A stretch of DNA of 64,000 nt from Euphorbia lathyris. Taxonomy: Eukaryota > Streptophyta > Magnoliopsida > Malpighiales > Euphorbiaceae. The notes below the pieces were generated by a model. The model had not been told where the DNA came from, searched no databases, and saw only the letters and a list, made by a program, of their open reading frames with translations. Location of the stretch: NCBI RefSeq assembly GCF_963576675.1, contig NC_088914.1:83326441-83390440 (forward strand). Direction: 5' to 3'. Shown in pieces: positions 11,016 to 22,836 of this stretch (position 1 is the first letter of the stretch; every line of letters begins with the position of its first letter). Made by a program: the position numbers and the translations under genes.

Positions 11016-12139
11016 TATCATACAAGCATTTATGTACTACAACTCTTTATAATACCCTAATAGCTAAAAGTATGACAATAAATCACTATCTACAAGCACT
11101 TTTGCAACATCATCCCTATATATTGCATATCATCATCTTATGAAGACCATTTCCCACCATAGTGAAGAATAGATTATCATCCTATTGTTATTGTTAACAT
11201 GATATCACTAACTACTCAAATAAAAAAGCAAGCAAAGCTGAAAATATACCCATGTTTATGTGATTCATTTTTATAATCTTACATGACATATACATTTGAA
11301 ACAATAACTATATTATAAACTTACCATTAACATGATTAGCTATATCATAAAAGAAAAACAACATCAAAGCAACAAATCACACCTATTCACAAAAACAATC
11401 CATTTACATATTCGTTTGACCTATTATAATAATCCCACAGGAAAAGAAAAAAATCCATACGCACTTATTACTACATGCAATAAAATTTAATTAAATTTTC
11501 TTTTTAAATGAAACACCAAGTGTTAAACTTCATCTGCATGAAAACCCTTAGCACGCACATGAGAGAAAACTCTAAACCCTGAATGCATAAAGTAGAATAC
11601 AAAATTGCAAATTTTTCTTATATCTATTACATACCATGGATGACACGCAACACTCACCCACATTTCCTCCAGAAGTGATGTTCTCGTTCCTTCCAAAGTG
11701 AAGTATTAACTTTGTTATTTGTCTACCCTTACAAAAAAAATCACAAAATTCAACCCTTCAACAACTACACGATCCTTCATAGTGTTTTGTTTGCTTTGAA
11801 TCTTGGATTATGTGTAATTTTTGGTTGACAGAAAATGGAGAAAAAGTGTGTTTTTAAGGGTTATAATGAAATAAATGGGTTAGAAATAGAAATATTAAGA
11901 CAAAGGGGCTTTTTACACGTCTTCTAATATTCTCAGAAGATTTTTCCTTTTGCCACATCAGCTCAGTTGATGGCATATTGTAAAATTCTTCGTTTATGTA
12001 GCGACGACAAACTTAATCCTCAATTCTGAAAAAGAAGCGACAATGATTATTTTCAAACAAACGTTAAATCACATTATAGTAAAACCTTGATAAATTAATA
12101 CTCGATAAATTAATAATTTCTTTAAAATAATAATTTCTT
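11016..12139. other. AT-rich intergenic DNA, nothing recognised
   Basis: No gene, TIR pair or LTR pair could be identified by reading both strands. Confidence 0.5.
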
Positions 12140-12270
12140 CAAGGTGGTGAAGCTCTTAGCCTGTTGGTTGAGAGTTTACTTATGCCCTATAGGTCATGGG
12201 TTCGAATCACATGAGGTGGGGTGGGGTGGGGTGGGGTGGGTTGAGGGTTTTTTCCTTTCTCTTTAATGTA
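12140..12270 (+). mobile_element. tRNA-derived SINE-like element with GGGGT repeats
   Basis: An A-box-like TTAGCCTGTTGGTTGAGAG and a B box GGGTTCGAATC lie about 40 bp apart, as in tRNA-derived SINEs. They are followed by a short array of GGGGT units (12217-12240) and a T-rich stretch. The cloverleaf cannot be completed, so this is not a tRNA gene. Ends are approximate. Confidence 0.5.
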
Positions 12271-12404
12271 ATCTTCCTAAGGGCTGTAAATAAAAATCTG
12301 AAAAGTCTAACTATTAATGTTAATTTTATTTTCCAATACATAAAATTTGTTAATACTTCAATGCTTAAATACTTAAATTCATTTGTCATCTATTATATGT
12401 ATAT

Positions 12405-14452
12405 ATATATAAGGTGGAAACATGACAGAATATTAAGCTCCTAAATATGATGTGACACACTAAGAAAGTAGGAAATTTATATGTCAATTTAATAGAATTT
12501 TAAAATTTATAAAAATTATATAAATTTTTAATGGATTCTCGCACCATGCTATTCTTTTAGCAATTGATATTATCTTGGAATGATAGAATGTCTAATTAAT
12601 TCAAGAATAATCCCTTAATAAAAGTATATATAATAGATCAGCGCATATTTAGCTAGCGTATAAAAATAATAATATTAAACTATATTATATGATGGAACCA
12701 AACACTTCTGTCCCATAAACAAATAAATAATATAGGATAGGCACAAATAATTTCAAACGATCTATTAAATTACCATCTTTAATGGAATCAAACACTTCTA
12801 ATCTACAATAAATAATAAACGACATTAAGTAATCAAGGATTTTATTTTTAGTGAGTGAATTCTTTGCTGAGATAATGTTTTATTTGTTTTTATTTCTTGA
12901 TGCCTTTCTGATAATCTGAGAGTTTTTGTTTTTATTTTTGTAGGCTAACTTTTACTTCAAAAATAAGTTTAGATTCAAGACTTTCGTATTTGGCTTTATG
13001 TCTCATGTTTTTTCGTTTTCTTTTTCATTGTCTCATGATTAGATCTCCTTCTACCATTTTTTTTATTTGATTCCAAGTTCATAGTTTGATCTCTTTCTAC
13101 CATTTCTCTTTTTTTTCGAATAAACCATGTTTTCTGATTCTTTTTTGTTGCTTTTTTGCCCTTTGTTTTTTTTTTGAATAAATTTATAGGTTATAATAAA
13201 TGGTTTTTATTTATTTAGAAGAAGTTTTTTTCTTTATCGATTCATGCCTAAATATATGCTTTTGCATGCCCCAATTATTTTGACCTCCAATTTCAATTCT
13301 TTGGGAGATTGATTCACTTATTTAGTGTTTTCATATTACGTTTTAATATGGTTCTTCCATCACTCATAGGGATTTTGAGTTCAATTTCAATTTCACAACA
13401 GGTACCTGTTTAAATTGGTGTTAATTGGAAGGTATATTCACCCTGATGTAATTACTCCTATCTCAATTCCTTAATGAAGTCAAAATTCCAGTATTCACTT
13501 ATTTATTTTTGTTTCTTATTGTTGTATATATATTTCTTATTTGGCTTACTATATTTGAGGATTTGATCAGTTCTATTTTTTCGGTGCATTTATCTTCTTT
13601 AATTTTCTTATTTTCGATTGAATAATCTTTATAGATATAATCTTTCTCCACTATTCCATAATATATGTAGTTTAGTAGATATTGTTTTCGTTAAACTAAT
13701 TAATTTGGAATATGAATTAGTTCACTTTAAACTAAACTTTATTTTAATACATGATTATCATATAATTATGCTACAGTAGCAACGTATCAAACATGGGCAA
13801 ACATTTCTTAAGTTATTTCAAGCTGATTTTCTTGAATTTCATATATTTGAATTTATTCCTTTTTTACGATTATTATCTGGCCCCTTTTAGCTTTCATATT
13901 AGGTTTGAATATTCAGCATGGTACATTTAATCACTTTGTTGCAAAAGATATAGTTTAAATAATAATATGTTTTATTATGTTTGATACAGGACCAATTATG
14001 ATTCTAGGTGATGCCTCTACAACAACAACTTCATAAAAGGTAAATGACCTAATCCATATAACATATCTTTTATTTTGAATTGGATTTTAAATTGAATTAT
14101 TAATAAACCTTTGATTTTATTTTTCCAATATTGTTTGCATAGGAATTGATTTCTTTTCAAATAACTATCTTATTATTTATGTTGGATGCTACTAAAAGTT
14201 ATTAAAAAATACAATGGCATTATATTGTATTGTTGTATTTCATGGAAACGGATACATTGATACAAATACCCAAAAGTTGATGTTGGAAAACTCGCGGCGA
14301 AATGAAATATTTAATTTGGATAAATAGAAGAATAAAAGTTGTAACAAAAAGAAAAATTAATTGTACATGTGCTGAAATTGATAATATCACGGAATGCATA
14401 TATTATTATGACCTGTTGTTGGAGCTGTCAATTGGACCTATGATGAAGAATC
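12405..14452 (+). repeat. Left arm of a long inverted repeat
   Basis: This segment matches the reverse complement of 40550-44175, once the 1.95-kb insertion in that arm is removed. Matching anchor phrases include GACAGAATATTAAGCTCC, GGTATATTCACCCTGATG, TTGCTACTGT (as its complement) and CCTCTACAACAACAACTTC. The left arm carries about 340 bp (12965-13305) that the right arm lacks. It keeps an uninterrupted site (GAATTAGTTC, 13714-13723) where the right arm has its insertion. Whether the arms are the ends of one large element or two opposed copies of one repeat is not resolved. Confidence 0.75.
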
Positions 14453-14528
14453 GTGCAAAGAAATACCAACAAATGCTTAATGGACTCGTCTTGAGCTTCT
14501 TTAAGCAATGAATGGATTCTAGCGAAGT

Positions 14529-16028
14529 TCTTGAGCGATTTCCGCAAGTGCACGGTATACGCTTGTAGTAATAAAAGATATCGAACCCACAGAGAACGCT
14601 TTTTAACTAAAACTTATTTTAATTCAGTTTTATTCACGTCTTTAGGTTTGACTAAAGAAAATCGTTTAATTGGTTTGGATTAATTAGGATTAGATGAGAA
14701 TATTATATTGAACTTAGAGAACAATTCTGTCTTGAGATTTTGATTACAAGACAAACGCTTTCGCATTTGGAATAAATCAAAGGTATAAAACTTATTCAAT
14801 TAAGCAAAGAAAGCAACTATAACTTTGGTAAGATTATGAATATGTAATAATACAAGAATTTATGCAATTAAATGGCTTTGAACCGTAGAAATCTCTCTGG
14901 GTCGGAGCAGATTTCTACCTTAATCAAATTAGTATTTTATATCCGATAAGCCGCGGTCACGATCATATCTTCCGTAAAAACTAATTCTTTCAAGTGTTCA
15001 ACAAAGTTTCTTTATAAATATGATTGTATAAAACGTTTGAATAAAAACACTAATTTATCATTTTGAAAATCATTTTGTCAGAACAATATCAAAATAACAA
15101 CAGGAAGAATGTATTGAATGAAATAAATATATTATTAGTGAATTGTGAATCTTCACAATTTAACAGAGAGGAAGAAACATGGATAGCATTTTGACGAAAA
15201 CTTTGAGATCCAGGTTGTCAATCTTTCCCTCAAACTCCGTATGTTTGTCAGACCTCTTTGCGCTTCAGCCGTTAGTTCTTCTCGCTGAATCTTCGGAATA
15301 GAGACCGGTCAGTCCACTACCAGAATGAAAAGTTGTCTCTGATCAACCTTTGAAACTAAACTAATACTACTGTGTTTATAACTAATCTAATAACAACTTG
15401 TGTACATCAAGTTTGTTTATACATAAATGTAAACTAATCTGACTCATTTCTGAGTCAGAGTTTCTTCAACATAACAACTCTCATAACCCTTAATCCACCC
15501 TTGAATTCTGAAATGAATCACTTATTTATAGTTGGTGAAGGGTTGTAAATGAAGGGACGTGTCTGCTGGTGAAGGGTCGCTTTTATCCAAACGAACAGAC
15601 GTGTTTTTTGGATTTAAACATGTGAAAGCTGTGCAGAATTCTTCGCTGTCTCATATGAGATTCCGAGAATCTCAGTCGCGGCAGGGGGCACGGAGGAAGG
15701 CTAAAAACTTCGAATTTCAGGTGACTGGCATAAGCGTGTCGCGACTGAGATTCTAAAAATCTCAATCGCGACAGGGGCATTCTTCCCCGTCTTTTGGCTG
15801 CTTCTCGTCTCCTTGAGTCGGTCCTCTGATTAATACATATTTTTGGCACGTAACTTAGGTTTTTCCCTCGTTTTTGCTCTTATTTGGATTTAACCAAATA
15901 ATTAGGTACCTTGCATCAAAGAAGTAAATAAAGACGTAAAAGTACTCTAAATGAATATAATTAGCACGATTTCAATGTAAATTTAATGTATTTATATATG
16001 ATATTTTAGGTATATTTTGGGCTTAACA
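14529..16028 (-). repeat. 3' LTR of the older Athila-like element
   Basis: About 1,500 bp, directly repeated at 35960-37458. The minus strand starts TGTTAAGCCC at 16028. The terminal CA is mutated: the plus strand reads TCTTGAG at 14529 where the other LTR has TGTTGAG. A TATA-like box (plus strand TATTTATAG near 15527-15535) lies about 220 bp downstream, in the element's sense, of a 37-bp CpG-rich palindrome at 15737-15773. A second dyad (GAGATTC...GAATCTC) is at about 15657-15675. Confidence 0.92.
15737..15773. repeat. 37-bp CpG-rich palindrome in the older LTR
   Basis: The left arm TGTCGCGACTGAGATT and right arm AATCTCAATCGCGACA differ by one position, with a 5-base centre. The same element is at 37156-37192 in the other LTR. 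It belongs to the palindrome family described under the younger element. Confidence 0.85.
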
Positions 16029-16043
16029 AACTCCCACACTTAG
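16029..16043 (-). promoter_or_regulatory. Polypurine tract of the older element
   Basis: The minus strand reads CTAAGTGTGGGAGTT directly before the 3' LTR start TGTTAAG. This is the purine-rich primer for plus-strand synthesis in LTR retrotransposons. Confidence 0.85.
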
Positions 16044-16289
16044 TTAAACCGAAAGATAAACTTTTCATGGTAAATTTATACGCAAAGTATCAAACTAGCT
16101 AGTGTAAAAGAGATATATCATTCGTCTTGTATCTCAATTTTTATATTGAAGTATTCGGGACGGTGTAAGCACGCATGTTTTTTTTTAATCTTTCGTCTCA
16201 AGGCATTTCAAAGCACAAAATTTCCTTTCCCAAACCTAAACTATTACAAATGTAGATTTATTAAGGACTTAGGTTTAATATATTTGCTT

Positions 16290-16562
16290 AGTCACGCCCG
16301 TGATAAGGGTGGTCTCGTCCGTGACTTTATATGAATTAATTTGCTTTTGTGTTCGTTTAAGAGGTACCGACCATGTCATGGGTGGACGCAATCGTTACTT
16401 AAAACTTTAAACACGTTTAATTTTGCTTTAATTTCTAACACTCCTTTCATACCTCGACCGCGATAAGGGTGGTCGCAATCGTGGCCAAAAGTAAACGGTA
16501 CTTAATGTTCTTCCCTTTCATACCTCGATTGTGATAAGGTTGGTCTCAATCGTGGCCAAAAG
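16290..16562 (-). repeat. Four-unit dyad array between ORF-B and the 3' LTR (older element)
   Basis: Four related units of about 35-40 bp occur at 16290-16325, 16361-16398, 16452-16492 and 16522-16562. They share a core like GATAAGGGTGGTCGCAATCG, and most begin and end with complementary bases (for example GTCACG...CGTGAC). The same four units in the same order are at 31400-31680 in the younger element. No coding capacity; function unknown. Confidence 0.75.
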
Positions 16563-17240
16563 TTAAGAATACGACTACTTGATTTAATTAATATGAGTTA
16601 TAAAAATGAAAAATTAAAAATTGGGAAAAGAAAAATAGCACATTCATCCTATATTGACTTGAAATTCAACATGTATTATGGCTAAAGTTTCCTTAAAAAC
16701 TTCAATTGGTTTTTAATGTAAGACGAAAATCATACCAAGCTAAAAAGCTAAAGTTGTTAGTTTGATTTATGCCTATAAACCTAATTGAAAATTGAAAATA
16801 AGATTTATATTTAGCATGAATTCATGATATAAAATAGAGATTTGAAACTAAAGAAATTTTACTTATATACATTTACTCGAGACGTTTTGATAAAAAGCGT
16901 TTCGGAGATTTGTAAAAATATTTGTAAAATATGGCCCGTATAGAAATATTATTTCTAACGATAATGATAACCTTAAAATATATTTAACATTATTTTGAAA
17001 GTTAAATTGTTTGAAACATGTGAAATATATACTTAACAAAAAATTTACGTTTATGAAAAATTGTCATTATTTTTGAAAAATGTTGCACTTCATATAAAAA
17101 TGTTGCATTTCTGTTTTGAAAATGTTGCATTATATATTTTACTTAAACATTAATAAAAACATGCATTTATACTTAAATATATAGCATTCATTCTCATTCG
17201 TTGCATTCATTCGTACTTAAAATTAAAATGAATATGAAAT

Positions 17241-17256
17241 ATCTCCTCCCACACTT
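17241..17256 (-). promoter_or_regulatory. Second polypurine-tract-like motif (older element)
   Basis: The minus strand reads AAGTGTGGGAGGAGAT about 200 bp after the end of ORF-B and about 1.2 kb before the true polypurine tract. It is conserved in position and sequence in the younger element (30806-30821). Confidence 0.6.
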
Positions 17257-17464
17257 AATTTGGACTATGTCCTCACTGGTGCAAAAAGCGATAAAACACG
17301 AAAAATAGTACGAAATTAAACCATACGAATGTGAAAAAATATGGTACGATAACAATCAAACTTAAAAATAAAGATAATTGTACCAAACATAAATAGAAAT
17401 ATTGTACCAAACTTAACAAAACATAATAACGAAAATGAGTGAAAGATAGAAAGGATAAAACCTA

Positions 17465-18721
17465 TCAAGGTGAACTCGGTGGTGAAGGCGTAGTCTCAAC
17501 TCCTTGGCGTCGGAAGAAAGATAGCAACCGGCGACGAGTAGATTTGTGCTCACGTCTCAAATTAGTGATATTAGCATCCACCGTGTTTATCCTCGAACTC
17601 ATTTCGGTATTGTTGGCAATGACTTCATCTAACCGCAAATTCATGTGACGGTTATGCTCGTTCATTTGTGTCAAAACATGATGCCATCCAACTTGTTCTT
17701 CAATATTTGGTTCTTCATTTGCTTGCTCTTGTGCATTGGCATCAACATTCTCCTCCTCCTCTTCTTCATCAAATTCCTCATTATCTTCTTCGTCATCATT
17801 TTAGGCACCTAATCCTTGAGAACTTGAAGCTTCACCACCCAAAGTAGCAAAAACACGTCTTGTACGATCTTCATAGGAGATAAATGAGGGTGGTCCCAAT
17901 TTCTTCAATAAATTGGCTCTTTGAAGTGCCGTAATATCCAAGGAAGGCAAACCAACATGAGGCATATTTTGATACTCCGGTAATTCACCCCGAGCACCCA
18001 AAACAATGCCGGTAATTAAATTACTCATTGGTATCTTCTTAGTACGGGACTTGGAAGCTCGAACTAAATTAGTAAATAGCATCTCAATACTATCAACGGT
18101 CAAATTCTTAAAAATAATATCTAACACAAACAAGGCACGGATTTGCACCTTTGAACTCTCAACCCGACCAAATAAAGAGAAGGATAAAAATTTGTGAAAG
18201 AAAAAGATACAATTATCCTTAATTAATTTGCTAGATGTGTTCTTCGGACGAAAAACATCTAGGTCGGTCAAAGATTGCCAAACCGTGTGTGCATCAAACT
18301 TCTTTGGTTTAGAGTAAAAATCGTTAGTAGGAAAACCAAACCAACGGCCCATTACCGCATACCCGACTTCAAAACGAACTCCATTATTTCAAAAAGAAAT
18401 AATACCTCTCTTCTTATCATAAGTTAGAGTGACCAAAAATTCCCTAATATGTGATTTATTACTAGAAAAACGCATACTAGCAAATCTTGTCCAACCAAGA
18501 ACGGATAAAAATTCATCAATACGTTCGGTAAAAGAGAAGACGTTTACCGTATCAGTATGGAGAAAAGGCATGTCGATGAATTCTATCTTGCTATTAGAAA
18601 AACGACGAAATTTACGCCCCTCGGCCTCCATTGCAATATCAAACGGTGCTCCATATTGAACCCGTAATCTATTGACTTCAGTGGCTCTGGGTTTGTTAGC
18701 AACTGTCTTTTGTCTAGGCAT
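17465..18721 (-). pseudogene. Athila ORF1-like gene B of the older element (two in-frame stops)
   Basis: One continuous frame of 419 codons reads from ATG at 18721, with TGA at 18389-18391 and TAA at 17801-17803. The protein is recognisably the same as ORF-B of the younger element: an N-terminal KTVANKPRATEVNRLRVQYG segment, a central block with GFPTNDFYSKPK and FFHKFLSFSLFGRVESSKVQ, and IVLGARGELPE. After the second stop the frame runs on through an acidic stretch and a coiled-coil-like tail with the basic end LRREHKSTRRRLLSFFRR. The central block resembles the Pfam Athila ORF-1 family, whose function is unknown. The first stop fits a CGA-to-TGA change expected at a methylated CpG. It lies downstream of ORF-A in the same direction, as in the younger element. 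Confidence 0.85.
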
Positions 18722-19004
18722 TTTTTGTGAAATTTGGTGAAAGAGATGAAGAAATTTGAAAGAGATAAATTGTGGAGTAAAGATAATTGTGGTGGTTTAG
18801 GGAAGAAGAAGATGAATAGGGTAAAGATTTATGGGGAAGATGAGTGAATCTTTGTGTTGGGAAGAGTTAAAGATGATTGATTGGTGTAAATAGAGGTGAT
18901 ATAAATAGGTGTAAGTTATAGGCATTAAATAGGTGAGATTAATAGGTATGTAATTAGAGTAAAAATAGGAATTAGTGCAAAAATATGTCCAAATCCCGCC
19001 ATAC

Positions 19005-19102
19005 CAGTCGCGACAGCAAGCTTGCAGGGGGCTAAAATTCGCTGAAAATTTACTCCTTTTGCTGTCTCAACCGAGATTTCAGAATCTCAACTGAGATTCT
19101 GG
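19005..19102. repeat. CpG-rich palindrome cluster upstream of older ORF-B
   Basis: CAGTCGCGACAG and the dyad CTCAACCGAGATTTC / GAATCTCAACTGAGATTC lie 285-380 bp upstream of the ORF-B start at 18721. A TATA-like stretch (near 18897-18908) lies between them. This is the same motif family as in the LTRs. Confidence 0.7.
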
Positions 19103-19455
19103 AATTTCTGGGTAAAAATTGGACTGTTTTGACAATATCAACATGATTAATTCATCTCCTCTTGTAATTAAGTGACATTAATGCTAAGTATTAATTCCTG
19201 AAACTGAAATAAACAAAACTGAAACATTAAATTGAAGGAAAACCAAAGGTTGTTCCTTAAATAAAAGAAATTAAGGAAAGAATTAATGCACTTTATTAAT
19301 CATAATGAAAAGAAATACAATAAAATACCTTAGTACATATTTACATAAAAACAGCAATGCATTAAAATATCAATCATATGTACACTATTTACAAACAAAC
19401 TACATAAACTCAAATAGTATCCCTATGAATTGGAATACGACGAACAGTGGCCCGG

Positions 19456-19799
19456 TCAATCTTCGCTTGAATGGATTTCCCTTTCTGTAGTAGAAAGAAA
19501 TTTTGGACCAGAACGAAACTCTCTCTTTACAAGTCCCTCATTTTCCAGAAAGTCGTAATTCATTATGGGAAATGGTTCCTTATCAGTCCAAGGAACATAA
19601 ACTGATCCCTTGGTTCCTAGGATTATTCCACATATAATATTCCCAAACCCTATTGTCCGATTCTTCGAACGAGAAGCGGCAACTAATCCCTCCATCAAAA
19701 TCTTTGAGTAATTAACTGTGTTACCTTGGAAAATATCACCTAGCACATACAAATCAGTATCCTAGACGACACTGCTTATGACTCGACCAAACAGACTAT
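19456..19799 (-). pseudogene. 3' part of older Athila ORF1-like gene A, cut by the younger element
   Basis: The minus strand continues the reading frame interrupted at 33470: ...CHS on the right side joins in frame to LFGRV on this side. A TAG stop is at 19762-19764, then the frame continues with DTDLYVLGDIFQGN, GLVAASRSKNRTIGFGN and IICGIILGTKG to its end at 19456. The sequence is closely related to residues of ORF-A in the younger element (27435-28382). It is the C-terminal half of a gene split by insertion. Confidence 0.88.
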
Positions 19800-20063
19800 T
19801 GTTAAGCCCAAAATATACCTAAAATATCATCAATAATTACATCAATATTGCTACAAATTTATGCTATTTATAACTGTTTAGAAAGCTTTTACTCTCGATT
19901 ATGTTTCTTTCTTGTAAGGTACATAAATATTTGGTAAAATCCAAATAGGAATGAAAATAGCACAAAAACAGAAGAAAAACCCTACAAAAGGAGTCGAAGA
20001 CGACGAAAATTAATAAGGCCAAGTCAAGGACGAGAACGAAAGCCGAAGAAGTGAAAAACATTC

Positions 20064-20105
20064 CGTGCCGCGACCGTGGCCCCCAAATTCTCGGTCACGA
20101 CACGC
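20064..20105. repeat. CpG-rich palindrome in the younger 5' LTR
   Basis: The arms CGTGCCGCGACCG and CGGTCACGACACG surround GTGGCCCCCAAATTCT. The 3' LTR copy (32258-32301) is less decayed (CGGTCGCGACACG). The palindrome lies about 240 bp upstream of the LTR TATA-like box, nearly the same spacing as in the older LTR. Confidence 0.8.
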
Positions 20106-20326
20106 GTTCTTCAGCTTCTCCTTCCCTTCGTTTGAAAACCAATTGATGCTCCCCCATTCTCGGTAGAGAATTTAACATTCTTGGTACGAGCAGGAGTCTG
20201 TAGAGGCCTAGTTACACACTTTCGTTTTCGACGAAACACGATCGTTCGGGTGGATAAAGACGTCCTTTCGCAACGGATACGATCCTTCACAACGGACACG
20301 ACACTTCAATCAAGACTCTTCAACAT

Positions 20327-20335
20327 CTATAAATA
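20327..20335 (+). promoter_or_regulatory. TATA-like box of the LTR promoter
   Basis: CTATAAATA lies in the LTR and is also present in the 3' LTR near 32523-32531. It is the likely start region of the genomic transcript. Confidence 0.5.
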
Positions 20336-21280
20336 AAGAGTTGATGGAGAGTTGAAGATATGTAGAATAAAGAGATTAGTATAGAATTTATGCAGAAATT
20401 CCGAGTCAAGTGATTCAGAAGTTAGATTTCGATTCTGTAAAAAGCAATATGCTGTACACACATTGTTTATTCAATAATAACAAGTTTAGTAGCGTTTAGA
20501 CATTGTTCCAATTTAGTTTTCATTTTGGTAGTAGACCGACCCAGTCTCTATTATGAAGATTCAACGAGAAGATTGAGTAGAGGATCCGCCCCTGAGCCTG
20601 ACAAACTCTAACGAAACCCAAGGAAAGGATTGACAACCCGTTCACTTGCAAGCCGTCGAATGTTTCCATGCTCCATGTTCTCTGTAAACTTGTATCAATT
20701 TATATTTCATCTAATAAAGTCCGTTCTATTCGATAGATTGTTATGCAGCACTTTGGTAAAGGATCTGAAGTGGATGCTGGTGTTTTCATTAAAACGTATT
20801 TAATTCAAAATCTTTACAAGGAAACTTTGTTGAACACTTAGGCAAATTATTATCTCGAAAGAGTTTTAATTTGATTAAGGGCAATTATCCCGGATAGGGT
20901 TTTGTCATGTTCAAAGCCAAATAATTAGAGGTTCCGTCATTTATTTCATCTTTATAATCCATACAAAGTTTAAAGTTGTTTTCTTTGCTTAATGCAAACA
21001 AATACATTTGTTTACTTTTCTAAAAAGTACTAAACGTTCCTATCTTGCAAATTCATTCTTAAATCAGAGTATTTTCTAACGTTTTCATACTCTAACCTAA
21101 TTCTCATTCTAGCAATTTCAAAACCAAAACCGATTAAACGATTTTCCATATTATAAACCTTAAAGTAAATTTAACCGATTATAAATAAGTTTTGTTTCGA
21201 AAAACGTTCCCTGTGGGATCGATATCTTTTATTACTACAAGCGTATATCGTGCACTTGCGGAAATCGCTCAACAAGTTTT

Positions 21281-21298
21281 TGGCGCCGTTGCCGGGGA
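21281..21298 (+). promoter_or_regulatory. Primer-binding site, tRNA-Asp type
   Basis: TGGCGCCGTTGCCGGGGA begins six bases after the LTR end. It is complementary to the 3' end of plant tRNA-Asp, the usual primer of Athila-lineage elements. Confidence 0.92.
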
Positions 21299-21447
21299 AC
21301 GCCAAAATTTTCGACAAAATTTTAAATCTTTCGTGTTTTATTTCGAATCTAGGTTTATTTATACTTATTCAAACTTTTATATTTTATTTATTTTAAATTA
21401 CTAACATATTTATTTTTCAAATTCTGTTTTGTAGGTAGTTTCGATTC

Positions 21448-22836
21448 GTGCGAAATTTCAGGTTCATGCGCAGTTCTCGAAGTTCAGGCACGTCACCAGA
21501 TCCTATTGACCCAGAAATTGAAAGAACTCTTAAAAAGAACAAGAAAGAAAAGAAAAAAAACAAAACCCCAATAAAAACTAGAATTACCGAGCCAGAAGTT
21601 ATGGCCACACTTATGGATTACGCTAGGCCAGGAGTGGCCGGTGTAACAAACAGTATAGTTAGACCCCAAATTAATGCACACCATTTTGAAATTAAGCCAA
21701 CATTGCTTAATATGTTGCAAAATAACGTAACATTTTACGGGTTACCTAATGAAAATCCCAACACCCATTTGACAAATTTCTTAGAAATTTGTGACACTTT
21801 TAAAATTACTGATGTAACTGCAGAAGCAATCAAACTTCGCCTTTTTCCTTTTACTTTGAAGGATCGAGCCAAAGAATGGTTAACTTCTATGCCAGCCGCA
21901 TCATTTGAGACTTGGGAGCAATTAGCCCAAGCATTTTTATCAAAAAAATTTCCTTTAGCAAAAACCGCAAGAGTCATTAAAGAGTTAACATCTTTTTCTC
22001 AAAATGATAATGAAACTCTTTATGAGGCTTGGGAACGTTTTAAAGAACTTCAACGTTTATGTCCACACCACCAGTTGATCGCTGAACTTTTAATGCAAAC
22101 ATTTTATAATGGACTAAATCCTACAACTAGAGGTTCATTGGACGCTATGTCTGGAGGGTTATTCATGAAGAAAACATCTGCCCAAGCAAGAGAACTTTTA
22201 GAGGAAATGGCAATCAACAGCAGTATGTGGCCCGCGGAATGTGGACACGTACCATTAGCGAAACCATCATCCTCAACTACGTCATCAGTTAAAGGTATAG
22301 TGAATCTTGATCCAGTTGCGATGTTGCAAGCCCAGTTTTCTGCCTTATCGCACAAAATTGATAGGTTTATGGCACCGTGTGATTCTAATGGTAAGCCAAT
22401 CCAAACGGATGTGGACTACGAAGGTATGAGTGAAATTGAACAGGTAAATTTTGTCCAAGGGCAAAACCAACCTAATAACCCTTACTCCAATACATATAAT
22501 CCTGGGTGGAGAAATCATCCTAACTTTAACTGGAGAGATAATAATAATAATAATACTAATGCTAGTCAAAATCGTAGTGCTAATTATCAAAATCAATCAA
22601 GAGATACGATTAGCACTTTATCTTCTAAAATCGACAAATTTATTGATGCTGTGAGTGGAAAAATAAGTAATCACGACGATGGTTTTAAACGGATCGAGAA
22701 TAAATTCGATCAGCTTATTAAAAACCAATCATCTAGCATCCATAATTTGGAGATTCAAATTGGACAACTCGCTAAATCAATTCCATCCCGCAAAGAGGGA
22801 AGTCTTCCAAGCCATACGGAAGAAAATCCGAAATAG
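21448..22836 (+). CDS. gag: Gag protein of the Athila-like element
   Basis: An open frame of 462 residues ends at a TAG. The N-terminus is basic (KKNKKEKKKNK near residues 29-39). Residues about 105-215 form a retrotransposon gag (capsid) domain, with LFPFTLKDRAKEWL, WEQLAQAFLSKKF and a YEAWERFKELQRLCPHH block. Near residue 350 is YNPGWRNHPNFNW, a phrase typical of Athila gag. No CCHC zinc knuckle is seen. Gag would package the RNA into cytoplasmic particles. The frame continues unshifted past the TAG into pol (HVKAITLRSGK), so the stop is probably a mutation inside one gag-pol frame rather than the natural gag end. The first ATG was chosen; a later one at 21601 is also possible. Confidence 0.9.
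   Translation: MRNFRFMRSSRSSGTSPDPIDPEIERTLKKNKKEKKKNKTPIKTRITEPEVMATLMDYARPGVAGVTNSIVRPQINAHHFEIKPTLLNMLQNNVTFYGLPNENPNTHLTNFLEICDTFKITDVTAEAIKLRLFPFTLKDRAKEWLTSMPAASFETWEQLAQAFLSKKFPLAKTARVIKELTSFSQNDNETLYEAWERFKELQRLCPHHQLIAELLMQTFYNGLNPTTRGSLDAMSGGLFMKKTSAQARELLEEMAINSSMWPAECGHVPLAKPSSSTTSSVKGIVNLDPVAMLQAQFSALSHKIDRFMAPCDSNGKPIQTDVDYEGMSEIEQVNFVQGQNQPNNPYSNTYNPGWRNHPNFNWRDNNNNNTNASQNRSANYQNQSRDTISTLSSKIDKFIDAVSGKISNHDDGFKRIENKFDQLIKNQSSSIHNLEIQIGQLAKSIPSRKEGSLPSHTEENPK

Larger units (their letters stand above)
19800..21274 (+). repeat. 5' LTR of the younger Athila-like element
   Basis: It begins TGTTAAGCCCAAAATATACC and ends ATCGCTCAACA. It contains the palindrome at 20064-20105, a TATA-like box at 20327-20335 (CTATAAATA) and an AATAAAG near 20713 that could serve as a poly(A) signal when the sequence acts as the 3' LTR. 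Compared with the 3' LTR it keeps 39 bp (starting CAAATAGGAATG, about 19945) that are missing there. Confidence 0.95.

Noticed and set aside
12150..12215. tRNA gene
   Set aside because: Boxes are present but no complete cloverleaf can be drawn; SINE-like is the better reading.
13985..14045. Captured exon in the left repeat arm (GATACAG...AAAAGGTAAATG)
   Set aside because: The right arm has TACATG and AAAGCTAAAG at the same places, so the splice-site-like borders are not conserved.
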